Made by a program: the position numbers and the translations under genes. This document shows positions 9,087 to 18,128 of a stretch of DNA of 64,000 nt, piece after piece (position 1 is the first letter of the stretch; each line of letters starts with the position of its first letter). The DNA is from Micromonospora tarapacensis. GTDB lineage: Bacteria > Actinomycetota > Actinomycetes > Mycobacteriales > Micromonosporaceae. The stretch is taken from the NCBI RefSeq assembly GCF_019697375.1, contig NZ_JAHCDI010000004.1:3521324-3585323 (forward strand). Direction: 5' to 3'. The notes under the pieces are model-generated. The model saw only the letters and a list, made by a program, of their open reading frames with translations, was not told the origin of the DNA and made no database searches.

Positions 9087-9755
9087 TCAGCGGCGGGCCC
9101 GGCGCAGCCGCAGCGCCTGCGCGACGTAGTCGAAGCCGGTGGCGAGGGTGACCACCACCGCCGCAGCCATGATCCAGGGGCCGACCGCGGCGGACTCGGC
9201 CGGCATCGGCCACAGGTACCAGGTGATGGCCAGTATCTGGAGCGCCGTCTTGGCCTTCCCGCCCCGGCTCGCGGCGATCACGCCACGCCGGATCACCCAG
9301 AACCGCAGGGCCGTGATGCCCAGCTCACGCGCCAGGATCACCACCGTCACCCACCAGGGCAGCCGGTCGTACCAGGAGAGCAGCAGCATGGCGGCGCCGG
9401 TGAGCGCCTTGTCGGCGATCGGGTCGGCCACCTTGCCGACCGCGGTGACGAGCCCGAACCGGCGGGCGATCCAGCCGTCGACCAGATCCGTCGCCGAGGC
9501 CACCGCGAAGATCACGCAGGCGGCGATCTGCCAACCCGCGTGGGTCATGTCCGAGACGACCACGGCGACGGCGAAGACCGGCACGAGCACCAGCCGCAGC
9601 GCGGTCAGGCCGTTGGCGGCGTTGACCACGGGCACCCGGGTCACCATCGGCACCGGGGTCGACTCCGTCGCCCCGGTCATCTGCCCGTTCCCCTCGGGTG
9701 GTTCACCCGGCACCGCACCTCGTGGTTCCTCCGCCTCGTCCCGGCCCGCCGTCAC
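9087..9755 (-). CDS. pgsA: CDP-diacylglycerol--glycerol-3-phosphate 3-phosphatidyltransferase
   Basis: A 222-aa integral membrane enzyme making phosphatidylglycerophosphate, the committed step to phosphatidylglycerol and cardiolipin. It carries the CDP-alcohol phosphotransferase signature D-G-x2-A-R-x8-G-x3-D-x3-D ([20 protein letters not shown]) near residues 90-110 and several hydrophobic helices. The first 35 residues are a polar extension, so a later start is possible. The GTG at 9755 overlaps the rimO stop (GTGA), implying translational coupling. The neighbouring envelope-stress genes fit a membrane-lipid theme. Confidence 0.92.
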   Translation of the reverse strand: MTAGRDEAEEPRGAVPGEPPEGNGQMTGATESTPVPMVTRVPVVNAANGLTALRLVLVPVFAVAVVVSDMTHAGWQIAACVIFAVASATDLVDGWIARRFGLVTAVGKVADPIADKALTGAAMLLLSWYDRLPWWVTVVILARELGITALRFWVIRRGVIAASRGGKAKTALQILAITWYLWPMPAESAAVGPWIMAAAVVVTLATGFDYVAQALRLRRARR

Positions 9756-11245
9756 CGCGCCGCGCCGGGCGCGGCCGAGATCATCTCATCCGGCACCGCG
9801 ACCAGGTCCACACCCTCGGTGCCGGTCACCGTGGCCCGGACCAGGTCACCCGGGCGCAGCGCGGCCAGGTCGACCCCACCGGCGTCCGGAGCGACAAGCG
9901 TGGTCGACCCGTCCACCTCCGGCGCCTGGTGCGCCGCCCGCCCCTCGACGACACCGCCGTCGACCGAGTCGACCAGCACCTCCACCGTCGAGCCGAGCCG
10001 GTCCTCGGCGCGCTGCGAACACAGCTCGTCGGCGAGCGCGCTCAGCTTGTCGTACCGGCGTTTGATCGTGGCCGCGGAAACCTTGCCCGGCAGTCCGGCG
10101 GCCTCCGTGCCGTCCTCGTCGCTGTAGTCGAAGACCCCGATCGCGTCGAGCCGGGCATCGGTGAGGAAACGGACCAGTTCGTCGACGTCGCCCCGGGTCT
10201 CGCCGGGGAAGCCGACGATGAAGTTGCTCCGCGCCCCGGCTTCCGGCGCCATCGCCCGGGCGGTGGCTAGCAGCTCCAGGAAACGATCGGTGGAGCCGAA
10301 ACGACGCATCCGGCGCAGCACCGGCTCGCTGGAGTGCTGGAACGACAGGTCGAAGTAGGCCGCCACGCCCGGCGTGCTGGCGATCGCCTCGACCAGGCCC
10401 GGCCGGGTCTCGGCCGGCTGGAGGTAGCTGGCCCGGACCCGGACGATGCCGTCGACGGCGGCGAGCTGCGGCAGCAGCTTCTCCAGCGCGCGCGGGTCGC
10501 CCAGGTCCTTGCCGTACGAGGTCGAGTTCTCGCTGACCAGGACCAACTCCCGGACGCCGCTCTTGGCCAGCCACTCGGCCTCGGCCAGCAGCTCGTCGGG
10601 GGTGCGGGAGACGAAGGCGCCCCGGAAGGCGGGGATGGCGCAGAACGCGCACCGCCGGTCGCACCCGCTGGCCAGCTTCAACGAGGCCACCGGGCCGCTG
10701 TCCAGCCGGCGGCGCAGCACCGTACGCAGGTGCGCGGGGGTGTGCTCGTCGACGTCGGTGCCACGGCCGTGCCCGGGCAGCGACACGGTGCTGTCCCGGC
10801 GGGCGACCGGGGTCAGCGGCAACAGCTCGCGCCGGTCCCGCGGGGTGTGCGCGGCGACCTCGCGGCCGGCGACGACCGCGTCCAGCCGGGCGGAGATGTC
10901 CGGGTAGTCGTCGAAGCTGAGCACCGCCCGGGCCTCGGGAAGGCTGTCGGCCAGCTCCCGGCCGTACCGCTCGGCCATGCAGCCGGCGGCGACCACCTTC
11001 GCGCCGGTGTCGGCGGCGGCCAGCAGCGTCTGGATGGAGTCCTGCTTGGCCTTCTCCACGAAGCCGCAGGTATTGACGACCACCACGTCGGCGCCCTCGC
11101 CGTCGGTCGTCACCTGCCAGCCGTCGGCGTGCAGGCGGGCGGCCAGCTCCTCCGAGTCGACCTCGTTGCGGGCGCAGCCCAGGGTCAGCAGGGCGACTCG
11201 ACGCGCCGAGCCGGAGTTCTCGGAAGGGGAGGTGGCAGACACCAT
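9752..11245 (-). CDS. rimO: Ribosomal protein S12 methylthiotransferase
   Basis: A radical-SAM enzyme adding a methylthio group to the conserved Asp of ribosomal protein S12. It has the N-terminal UPF0004 domain ([16 protein letters not shown], first Fe-S cluster cysteines), the radical-SAM CxxxCxxC as CDRRCAFC near the middle, and a C-terminal TRAM domain. The ATG at 11245 ([12 protein letters not shown]) was chosen over an in-frame start 69 bp upstream because it fits the family length, although neither start has a clear ribosome binding site. Downstream it overlaps pgsA by four bases. Confidence 0.93.
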   Translation of the reverse strand: MVSATSPSENSGSARRVALLTLGCARNEVDSEELAARLHADGWQVTTDGEGADVVVVNTCGFVEKAKQDSIQTLLAAADTGAKVVAAGCMAERYGRELADSLPEARAVLSFDDYPDISARLDAVVAGREVAAHTPRDRRELLPLTPVARRDSTVSLPGHGRGTDVDEHTPAHLRTVLRRRLDSGPVASLKLASGCDRRCAFCAIPAFRGAFVSRTPDELLAEAEWLAKSGVRELVLVSENSTSYGKDLGDPRALEKLLPQLAAVDGIVRVRASYLQPAETRPGLVEAIASTPGVAAYFDLSFQHSSEPVLRRMRRFGSTDRFLELLATARAMAPEAGARSNFIVGFPGETRGDVDELVRFLTDARLDAIGVFDYSDEDGTEAAGLPGKVSAATIKRRYDKLSALADELCSQRAEDRLGSTVEVLVDSVDGGVVEGRAAHQAPEVDGSTTLVAPDAGGVDLAALRPGDLVRATVTGTEGVDLVAVPDEMISAAPGAAR

Positions 11246-11330
11246 CCGAGGGTACCGGGCGGCGGTGCCCGGCCCGGCAACGGCGGTGCGGCGGTCGCAC
11301 CGGCGCCCGCGCACGACCGGGCCGGCCGGG

Positions 11331-12254
11331 TCAGACCACCGGGGTGAGGATGCGGACCAGGCGGTCGAGCAGGAACACCTCGGTACCGGCCAGGCCGACC
11401 GAGCAGAAGACCGAGATCTGGTCCGCGCCGGTGCGGCCCGGTGCCGCCCCGGCCAGCACCGCGCCCAGGTCGCGCAGCCGGGACGCGTACGGAGGCTGGG
11501 CGGCGAGCATCGGCGGCGCGTACGACATCGCCTGCGCCACCGAGTCGCTGGCCAGTACGGCGGCGGCGTCCAGCAGGTCGGTGGCGAACTCCGACCGGTC
11601 GCGCTGCTTGAAGCCGACCGCGTTGACGTGGCTGCCGGGGCTCAGGTCGGCGGCGGTCAGCACCGGCGTCGGGCTGGTGGTGGCCAGCACCACCACGTCC
11701 CGATCGCGTACGGCCGCGCGGGCGGTGCCCACCGCGCGGGCCGGGATGCCGAGTTCGGCCCGGACCCGGCCGGCGAACGCCTCCCGGCGTGCGGCGGAGC
11801 GGCTGTGCACGGTGACCTCGCGCAGCCGTCGCACGGCGGCGGCGGCCCAGACCTGGGTCCAGGCCTGGCCGCCGGAGCCGATCACGCCGAGGGTGGCCGC
11901 GTCCGGGCGGGCCAACGCGTCCACCGCGACGCCGCCCAGCGCGCCGGTACGCCGGGAACCCAGTTCCTCCCCCACGGCCACCGCCCGCACCGCGCCGGTG
12001 CGTCCGTCGTGCAGCACCACCACCTGCTCGGTCTCGGGGTGCCCGAACGTGTCGTACGCCCGGTACCCGTACCACTGCCCCACCAGGTGCCCGGCGGTGA
12101 GGACCATCCGGCCCCCACCCAGCGGCGCGGCGGCGCGGGGTGGTGCCACCAACCGCCCGTCGTGGGCGGCCAGCAGGGCCTGACGCATCGCGTCGACCGA
12201 GGTCGGTGCGTCCAGCGCGGCGGCGACCTCCGGGTCGGAGATGAGCACGGTCAC
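11331..12254 (-). CDS. Ornithine cyclodeaminase/mu-crystallin family protein
   Basis: About 307 aa. An N-terminal substrate domain is followed by a Rossmann NAD(P) fold ([16 protein letters not shown]) and the [10 protein letters not shown] and [13 protein letters not shown] segments typical of the family. Members include ornithine cyclodeaminase, alanine dehydrogenase and ketimine reductases; the substrate cannot be chosen from sequence. The GTG at 12254 starts right before [14 protein letters not shown], the usual N-terminus. It is divergent from an SMR exporter gene across 112 bp containing a perfect inverted repeat, so the two may share a regulator. Confidence 0.82.
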   Translation of the reverse strand: MTVLISDPEVAAALDAPTSVDAMRQALLAAHDGRLVAPPRAAAPLGGGRMVLTAGHLVGQWYGYRAYDTFGHPETEQVVVLHDGRTGAVRAVAVGEELGSRRTGALGGVAVDALARPDAATLGVIGSGGQAWTQVWAAAAVRRLREVTVHSRSAARREAFAGRVRAELGIPARAVGTARAAVRDRDVVVLATTSPTPVLTAADLSPGSHVNAVGFKQRDRSEFATDLLDAAAVLASDSVAQAMSYAPPMLAAQPPYASRLRDLGAVLAGAAPGRTGADQISVFCSVGLAGTEVFLLDRLVRILTPVV

Positions 12255-12271
12255 GGGTCCATGGTGCAGGC

Positions 12272-12285
12272 TGAAGCAAGCTTCA
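12272..12285. promoter_or_regulatory. Inverted repeat in divergent promoter region
   Basis: TGAAGC-AA-GCTTCA is a perfect 6-bp inverted repeat around two bases, located 17 bp upstream of the ornithine-cyclodeaminase-family start and about 80 bp upstream of the SMR gene. Its position in the only shared control region suggests an operator for a homodimeric repressor. Confidence 0.4.
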
Positions 12286-12366
12286 AGTCCACCGCGGGTG
12301 ATCCGTCTCACCCGAACAACCGACTCGTCCCGGCCCCGGTGGCCGGGCCCGCCGAGAGGTGACCCG

Positions 12367-12681
12367 ATGGCCTGGATCGCGCTGGTGCTCTCCGGACTGC
12401 TCGAAACGGCGTGGGCGATCGCCCTGGACCGCTCCGCCGGCTTCACCCGGCCCCTCCCCTCGGTGATCTTCGCGATCACGCTAGTGCTGAGCATGGCCGG
12501 CCTGGCGTACGCACTGCGGGAGATCCCGGTCGGCACCGGGTACGCCGTGTGGGTCGGCATCGGCGCCACCGGCACCGCGGCGGTGGGAATGCTCGTGCTG
12601 GGCGAATCCACCAGCCTGCCCCGGATCGGATGTCTGCTGCTGGTCGTCGCCGGCGTGGTCGGCCTCAAAATCTTCCACTGA
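12367..12681 (+). CDS. gdx: SMR-family guanidinium exporter (SugE/Gdx type)
   Basis: A 104-aa, four-helix small multidrug resistance protein. The order GLLETAWAIALDRSAGFTR, then PVGTGYAVWVGIGATGTA and LVLGES, matches the SugE/Gdx branch, which exports guanidinium, rather than EmrE-like drug pumps. The essential membrane Glu is in LLETAW. The ATG at 12367 is preceded by GAGAGG. I looked for a guanidine riboswitch in the upstream 112 bp and saw none. Substrate specificity is inferred from subfamily residues. Confidence 0.85.
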   Translation: MAWIALVLSGLLETAWAIALDRSAGFTRPLPSVIFAITLVLSMAGLAYALREIPVGTGYAVWVGIGATGTAAVGMLVLGESTSLPRIGCLLLVVAGVVGLKIFH

Positions 12682-12762
12682 CCGTTCCCGCCGCCCGCGT
12701 GGCGAGCGTCCGTAGTGGGTAGAGACGGACGGCAGACGCAGACTCACCCTCCGGAGGAAGAC

Positions 12763-12990
12763 ATGGCCACCAGCACCGTCCGCTCGACCAGCGCCGCCCG
12801 CATCTGCACCATCGTGGGCTTCGTGTTCGCGGTCCTCGCGCTGCTGCTCAACCCGATCCTCTTCGGAGTCATCGGTCTGGTCCTCGGCGTCGTCGGCGCG
12901 ATGCTCGGCGACAAGCCGCTGGGCTGGTACGCCGCCGCGGCCAACGTGGCCGCCATGCTGCTGAACATGTTGCTCCTCAGCGCGCTCTGA
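12763..12990 (+). CDS. Small two-TM membrane protein
   Basis: A 75-aa protein with a polar start (MATSTVRSTSAARICTI) followed by two hydrophobic hairpin helices (about residues 14-45 and 52-74) with a G-x-V-x-G-A-M-L-G turn, resembling small DUF4190-like or stress-associated membrane proteins. The ATG at 12763 was chosen because GGAGGA lies five bases upstream; an upstream in-frame start lacks one. A strong hairpin follows the stop. Confidence 0.7.
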   Translation: MATSTVRSTSAARICTIVGFVFAVLALLLNPILFGVIGLVLGVVGAMLGDKPLGWYAAAANVAAMLLNMLLLSAL

Positions 12991-13015
12991 CCTCTGCTCT
13001 CTTGACCACTCGACC

Positions 13016-13042
13016 GGGCCCGCCACCTGCTGTGGCGGGCCC
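13016..13042 (+). terminator. Intrinsic terminator-like hairpin
   Basis: GGGCCCGCCAC and GTGGCGGGCCC form a perfect 11-bp stem around a 5-base CTGCT loop, 25 bp after the small membrane protein stop. There is no T-run, as is common for actinobacterial terminators. Confidence 0.7.
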
Positions 13043-13102
13043 GCGCAGTTGGGTAGACGTGCCGGCGCAGCGAGGCGAACCACGGACGCTGACTGTCCGC
13101 AC

Positions 13103-13320
13103 AAGGAACTCTGGGTGACACCGCCGACCCAGCGCCCCTTCCCCCACTCCAACCTTTGCTCTGCTTCAACCCACGCAAGCGCCTCTGAACTGCGGTGATG
13201 CGACGACGCCGAGCCGACCCACAGAGATCAGCCAACACTTGGAGTAACCAGTGCGTGGGTTGAAGCAGAGCAAAGGAGACGGCGGGGGAATGGCGGGCAG
13301 GCGGAAGCATCACCCAGTGC
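13103..13320. repeat. Inverted pair of a roughly 70-bp element with 25-bp perfect core
   Basis: The 25-base core at 13153-13177 recurs as its exact reverse complement at 13252-13276, separated by 74 bp. Similarity continues outward imperfectly on both arms (shared GGGGGAA and TCACCCAG blocks), so each arm is a diverged copy of about 70 bp. The 370-bp gap between the small membrane gene and ftsK otherwise holds only the terminator hairpin; no gene is seen. The features suggest a dispersed palindromic (REP/MITE-like) element. Confidence 0.6.
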
Positions 13321-13361
13321 GACGGCAGGTAGGGCCGGCGGGGGTCAGCCGTGGTCGGCGG

Positions 13362-15638
13362 TCAGTCACCGCCGCCCCGCAGGCCCGCCAGGACCTCTTC
13401 CAGCTCGTCCGGCTTGATCAGCACGTCGCGGGCCTTGGAGCCCTCGGAGGGGCCGACCACGCCCCGGGTCTCCATCAGGTCCATCAGCCGGCCGGCCTTC
13501 GCGAAGCCGACCCGCAGCTTGCGCTGGAGCATCGAGGTCGAGCCGAACTGCGAGGTGACCACCAGCTCCACCGCCTGCATCAGCAGGTCCAGGTCGTCAC
13601 CGACGTCCTCGTCGATCTTCTTCCGGCTGTCCTGCGCGGGAGCCAGCACGTCCGAGCGGAACTCCGGCTCACGCTGCTCCTTGCAGAACTTCACCACGTC
13701 GTTGATCTCGCGCTCGGTGACCCAGGCGCCCTGGATCCGCACCGGCTTCGAGGCGCCCATCGGCAGGAACAGCCCGTCGCCCCGGCCGAGCAGCTTCTCC
13801 GCGCCCGGCTGGTCCAGGATGACCCGGGAGTCGGCCAGCGAGGAGGTGGCGAACGCCAGCCGGGACGGCACGTTGGCCTTGATCAGGCCGGTCACCACGT
13901 CGACCGAGGGCCGTTGGGTGGCAAGCACCAGGTGGATGCCGGCCGCCCGGGCGAGCTGGGTGATCCGCACGATCGAGTCCTCGACGTCGCGCGGCGCGAC
14001 CATCATCAGGTCGGCCAACTCGTCCACGATCACCAACAGGTAGGGATAGGGACGCATCTCCCGCTCGCTGCCCGGCGGCGCCTTGATCTCGCCGTTGCGC
14101 ACCTTGCGGTTGAAGTCGTCGATGTGCCGGACCCCGTTCGCGGCGAGGTCGTCGTAGCGCATGTCCATCTCGCGGACGACCCACTCCAGTGAGTCGGCCG
14201 CCTTCTTGGCGTTGGTCACGATCGGGGTGACCAGGTGCGGGATCCCCTCGTAGCCGGTCATCTCGACCCGCTTCGGGTCGATCAGCAGCAGCCGCACCTC
14301 GTCCGGGGTGGCCCGCGTGAGAACGGACATGAGGAGAGAGTTCAGGCAGCTGGACTTGCCCGCGCCGGTCGCTCCCGCGATCAGGATGTGCGGCATCTTG
14401 GCGAGGTTGGCGACCACGTAGCCGCCCTCGATGTCCTTGCCGAGGGCGACCACCATCGGGTGGTGGTCGCTGGTGGCGGCGCGCGAACGCAGCACGTCGC
14501 CGAGCGCCACGTTCTCCGGGTCGGTGTTCGGGATCTCCACGCCCACCGCGCTCTTGCCCGGGATCGGGCTGAGGATCCGGACGTCCGGTGACTTCACCGC
14601 GTACGCGATGTTGCGGGACAGCTGGGTGATCCGCTCGACCTTCACCCCGTGCCCCAACTCGACCTCGTAGCGAGTCACCGTCGGCCCCCGGGTGAAGCCG
14701 GTCACCGCCGCGTCGACGTCGAACTGGTCGAAGACGCCGGTCAGTGCGGCGATCACCTCGTCGTTGGCCTTGCTGCGGGTCTTCGCGGCGGCCCCGCTGC
14801 CGAGCATGTTCGCCGGCGGCAGGGTGTAGTCGCCGGCCAGGCCGGTCAGCGCGAGTTGTTCGGCCCGGGTCGGCGCGGGCGAGTGCTCCGGCGGCTCGAC
14901 CGGTTTGCGGCTGGCCGGCACCCGGGACGGCGACCTGCGGGGCAGGACGATGGTCTCCTGAAGGTCCACGTCGTCCAGGTCGTCGAACCCGTCCGGGTCG
15001 ACCGGCGGTGCCGCCCGCTTCGCCGGGCGCCGCCGGGCCGGCGGGGTGGACGCCTCCTCCGTCGCCTCCGGTCCGGTCTGCCCGACCATGCTTCCGGCCA
15101 GCAGGCCGAGCCGCTCGGGGATCTTGTTGATCGGCGTCGCGGTGACCACCAGCAGCCCGAACACGAGCAGCAGGATCAGCAGCGGCACCGCCACCCAGGC
15201 GGTGACCGCGCGCTCCAGCAGGCTGCCCACGCCCGCACCGACCAGCCCGCCGGCGAAATCCCGCTCGCCCGGGCCGGCCGGCTGCTGGCCGATGTGCAGC
15301 AACGCGGCGGTCGCCACCAGCATGGAGCCCCAGCCGACCAGCCCCCGTCCGCGGTGTTCCGGATCGCCGGGCTGGCGCATCAGCCGCCAGGCGCCGATGC
15401 CCAGCAACACCGGCACCACGATGGAGATGGCGCCGAGGAAGAGCCGGACCGTGTCGGCGAGCCGGGCACCCACCGGCCCGGCCGCCGAGAACCAGATCGC
15501 ACCCGCACCCAGCAGGGCGAGACCCATCAGCAACAACCCGCCACCGTCACGGCGGTGCTCCGGGTCGAGGTCGCGGGCCGAGGCGGCCTGCCGGCCGGCG
15601 GCGCGCACCGCCCAGCCGACGCCGTGGGCCAGGCCCAT
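13362..15638 (-). CDS. ftsK: DNA translocase FtsK/SpoIIIE
   Basis: A septum-located ATPase that pumps chromosome termini during division. The 758-aa reading frame has four predicted N-terminal helices (about residues 35-190), a proline-rich linker, the motor with Walker A GATGAGKS near residue 421, Walker B LLVIVDELADLMM, and the C-terminal winged-helix gamma domain ending VLIKPDELEEVLAGL. The usual basic N-terminus (MAGRTPQASRRRGASPRGG) is encoded upstream from an ATG at 15811 but in another frame. Restoring one base in the C-run at 15684-15686 joins them, so the true gene is probably 13362-15811. Confidence 0.93.
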   Translation of the reverse strand: MGLAHGVGWAVRAAGRQAASARDLDPEHRRDGGGLLLMGLALLGAGAIWFSAAGPVGARLADTVRLFLGAISIVVPVLLGIGAWRLMRQPGDPEHRGRGLVGWGSMLVATAALLHIGQQPAGPGERDFAGGLVGAGVGSLLERAVTAWVAVPLLILLLVFGLLVVTATPINKIPERLGLLAGSMVGQTGPEATEEASTPPARRRPAKRAAPPVDPDGFDDLDDVDLQETIVLPRRSPSRVPASRKPVEPPEHSPAPTRAEQLALTGLAGDYTLPPANMLGSGAAAKTRSKANDEVIAALTGVFDQFDVDAAVTGFTRGPTVTRYEVELGHGVKVERITQLSRNIAYAVKSPDVRILSPIPGKSAVGVEIPNTDPENVALGDVLRSRAATSDHHPMVVALGKDIEGGYVVANLAKMPHILIAGATGAGKSSCLNSLLMSVLTRATPDEVRLLLIDPKRVEMTGYEGIPHLVTPIVTNAKKAADSLEWVVREMDMRYDDLAANGVRHIDDFNRKVRNGEIKAPPGSEREMRPYPYLLVIVDELADLMMVAPRDVEDSIVRITQLARAAGIHLVLATQRPSVDVVTGLIKANVPSRLAFATSSLADSRVILDQPGAEKLLGRGDGLFLPMGASKPVRIQGAWVTEREINDVVKFCKEQREPEFRSDVLAPAQDSRKKIDEDVGDDLDLLMQAVELVVTSQFGSTSMLQRKLRVGFAKAGRLMDLMETRGVVGPSEGSKARDVLIKPDELEEVLAGLRGGGD

Positions 15639-15923
15639 CCACAGTGCCCGGACCGCCCGGCCGACGTACGCGGCGGGGCCCGGTCCCTCGCCGAGGTGCG
15701 GCGCCGTGCCGGCGCGCGGGTCTTCCTGGCCGGCTGGCGGGCACGACCGTTCGTGCCGCCACGCGGCGACGCGCCGCGCCGCCGACTCGCCTGAGGGGTA
15801 CGGCCCGCCATAGCATCACCGTAGCGGCGGGCCGGGCGATCGGCCGGTCTTCCAGGTCGCTCCGCGTGTCGCAGCGTGGTCCCCGACCCCTGCCGTGATA
15901 TTCGCCTGGCGAAGGAGTGTCCA

Positions 15924-16403
15924 ATGGGTTCGCCGGAGTTCGAGGACCGTCCGGACGACCCGCTGGCCGGGCACCCGGCGACGCTGCGGCCCCTGACCCA
16001 CGATCTCGTCGCCGCGGTGCTGGCCCACCGGGGCCACGCCGTGACCACCGACGCGGCGGGTGGGCTGGTCGGCCGGTGGGCGCAGAGCCACATCTGGTTC
16101 CTGCGCACCGGCGACGCCGGGGAGCTGCTCCAGGTCCGCATCGTCGCGGACCGTGTCTTCGCGGTGCCGGAGGTGGCCTCGCTGCACGACTTCTGCAACG
16201 CCTGGAACCGCGACCGCTTCTGGCCGAAGGCGTTCGTCCACCTCGACGACGCCGGGCACGCCCAGGTCTGCGGCGAGGTCATCACCGACCTGGAGCGGGG
16301 CGTCACGCCACACCAGCTGGACCGGCTGCTCGACCGGGGCATCTCGACCGGCTGCCGGCTGGCCGCCGAGGTGGACGGGCTCGTGGGGACGGCGCAGCGG
16401 TGA
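15924..16403 (+). CDS. YbjN-domain protein
   Basis: A 159-aa protein consisting of one YbjN domain, a Tir-chaperone-like fold. Its signature is the FCNAWNRDRFWPKAFVHLDD segment near residue 92. The ATG at 15924 has GAAGGAG eight bases upstream. The stop overlaps the GTG of the next gene, which ends in a second YbjN domain, so the two are translationally coupled and may form a complex. The role in actinobacteria is unknown. Confidence 0.85.
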   Translation: MGSPEFEDRPDDPLAGHPATLRPLTHDLVAAVLAHRGHAVTTDAAGGLVGRWAQSHIWFLRTGDAGELLQVRIVADRVFAVPEVASLHDFCNAWNRDRFWPKAFVHLDDAGHAQVCGEVITDLERGVTPHQLDRLLDRGISTGCRLAAEVDGLVGTAQR

Positions 16404-18037
16404 GCGCCGGCAGCGGTCGCGGTCGCGCCCGCCCCGCCGGCGCGGCGGCTGGCCGGGTGCGGCCCGACCGGCCGCCGGCCGGCGCCCTGGCCGGCGCCCT
16501 GGCCGACGCGCGGGACCTGCCGGACGGCGAGGCGCGCGTCACCGAGCTGGAACGGATCGGCACCCTCGCCGCCGCGACCGGGGATCGGCGGACCGCGCTC
16601 CAGGCGTGGTCCGAGCTGGTCGAGACCCACCTGCGCGGCGGCCAGCGGTGGCGGCTCGTCGAGCCCGTCCGGCGCTGCCTCGCCACGGCAGGGCCCGACG
16701 ACGAGACGCTGCGCCGTTACCGCCGGTACGCCGTCGAGGCGCTGCTCGGCACCCCCCGCATCGGCCTCGACCAGGCTCGGACCGTGCTCGAAGGACCCGT
16801 CGAACGAGTCGGGACGGGCGACGACGACGCGGCGCTCGTGGCCCAGCTGCGCTGCCGGATCGCCGATCAGACCGGCGACGAACCCACTGCCCGGCGCTGG
16901 CTGCGACGATGGCAGGACAGCCCACCCGACCCCGCCGCCGGATGCCCCGACTGCCTGCCCGTACGCCAGGCCGAGCTGCTCGCCGGCTGGGGTGACTGGA
17001 CCGCGGCGCTCGACACCCTCGGTCCCCTGCTCGACGGTGCGGGCCGCTGCAGCGCCCAGCCCGAGGCCGCGCTGACCGCGGCACTGCTGCCCTGGTTGCG
17101 AGCCGGGGAAGCGGACCGGGCGGCCCGGGCACACCTGCGGGCGTACCGCCGGCACCGGGTGGAGCCCGACGGCTTCGCTCGCCTCGCCACGCACCTGCGC
17201 TTCTGCGCGCTCGCCGGGCACCTCGAACGCGGGCTGGAGATCGTCGTCGAGCAGTTGCCCCGGCTGGACCAGCCACCCGAGGACCTGTCCGTCATGGAGT
17301 TCGCTGCGGCGGGAGCGCTGGTCTGCGCGCTGGTGGCCGGCGCATCCGGCGATCGGGCGGTGCGCCGGCCGGCCTACCGTGGGCGTCCCGCGGCGGAGAT
17401 CCCGGTGGCACGGCTCGGCAGCGAGTTGCTCGCCGTCGCCACCGGTCTGGCCGGCAGCTTCGACGCCCGCAACGGCACCGGCCACCAGACCGGCCGGATG
17501 GCCGCCTGGCTGGCCGAGCGCCCGCTGGCGCCGCCGGTGCCGCTGCCCGGCGACGAGGGGCCCGAGCCGGACGGCGACCCGTGGGACGGCTCGGGGCCGG
17601 ACGACGGGGCCGACGGACCGCGGGCGGACGAGGTCGGCGTCCTGACCGTGGCAATGATCACAGCCGCCCTCGACCGGCGCGGCGACGGCTACACGCTCGA
17701 CGCGGCCGGCACGGTGCTGGCGCGCTGGGGCGACGCGGTGATCCAGTTCCGGCGGGCCGGGGAACACCACGACATCCTGCACGCGCGGGTGGTCGCCGGG
17801 CGCCGGCTACCGGCCGCCCGGCGCGCCGAGGCGTACGAGTTCTGCAACGGGTGGAACCGCGACCGGCTGCTACCCAAGGCGTACCTGCACGATCCGGGCG
17901 ACGGTGAGCTGGTGCTGGCCGGCGAGGTGACCACCGACCTGGCGTACGGGGTGGCGCCGGTCCAGGTGACGGTGCTGGTGGACGCGGCGGTACGCACCGG
18001 CATCGCGTACGCGGAGGCGGTCGCCGCTCTCCCCTGA
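16400..18037 (+). CDS. TPR-like/YbjN fusion protein
   Basis: A 545-aa protein starting at a GTG that overlaps the previous stop. Residues about 30-400 are Ala/Leu/Arg-rich paired helices resembling tetratricopeptide repeats (recurrent W-x-x-A and L-x-x-L-L patterns, with a CPDCLP turn). An acidic linker (GDEGPEPDGDPWDGSGPDD) joins them to a C-terminal YbjN domain from about residue 415, which repeats the FCNGWNRDRLLPKAYL signature of the preceding gene. A helical scaffold plus chaperone-like fold suggests a protein-interaction partner; function is not known. Confidence 0.78.
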   Translation: MSAGSGRGRARPAGAAAGRVRPDRPPAGALAGALADARDLPDGEARVTELERIGTLAAATGDRRTALQAWSELVETHLRGGQRWRLVEPVRRCLATAGPDDETLRRYRRYAVEALLGTPRIGLDQARTVLEGPVERVGTGDDDAALVAQLRCRIADQTGDEPTARRWLRRWQDSPPDPAAGCPDCLPVRQAELLAGWGDWTAALDTLGPLLDGAGRCSAQPEAALTAALLPWLRAGEADRAARAHLRAYRRHRVEPDGFARLATHLRFCALAGHLERGLEIVVEQLPRLDQPPEDLSVMEFAAAGALVCALVAGASGDRAVRRPAYRGRPAAEIPVARLGSELLAVATGLAGSFDARNGTGHQTGRMAAWLAERPLAPPVPLPGDEGPEPDGDPWDGSGPDDGADGPRADEVGVLTVAMITAALDRRGDGYTLDAAGTVLARWGDAVIQFRRAGEHHDILHARVVAGRRLPAARRAEAYEFCNGWNRDRLLPKAYLHDPGDGELVLAGEVTTDLAYGVAPVQVTVLVDAAVRTGIAYAEAVAALP

Positions 18038-18065
18038 TGTCAGCGCCGGCTGCTCAGCGCGCGTG

Positions 18066-18105
18066 CTCCGACCCGGCCCGCGTGGGTACGCCTGCCGGGT
18101 CGGAG
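18066..18105. terminator. Bidirectional terminator hairpin
   Basis: CTCCGACCCGGC (18066-18077) pairs perfectly with GCCGGGTCGGAG (18094-18105) over 12 bp around a 16-base loop. It lies in the 91-bp gap between the convergent YbjN-fusion and RNase J genes, so it can end both transcripts. Confidence 0.7.
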
Positions 18106-18128
18106 TACGGGCGGAAAGTCCGAACGGT

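Noticed and set aside
12255..12366. Possible guanidine riboswitch before the SMR gene
   Set aside because: Neither the ykkC core nor paired ACGR-loop hairpins nor the guanidine-III pseudoknot pattern is visible.
12255..12668. N-terminal extension of the ornithine-cyclodeaminase-family gene
   Set aside because: It runs antisense through the SMR gene and shows no homology; the GTG at 12254 fits the family start.
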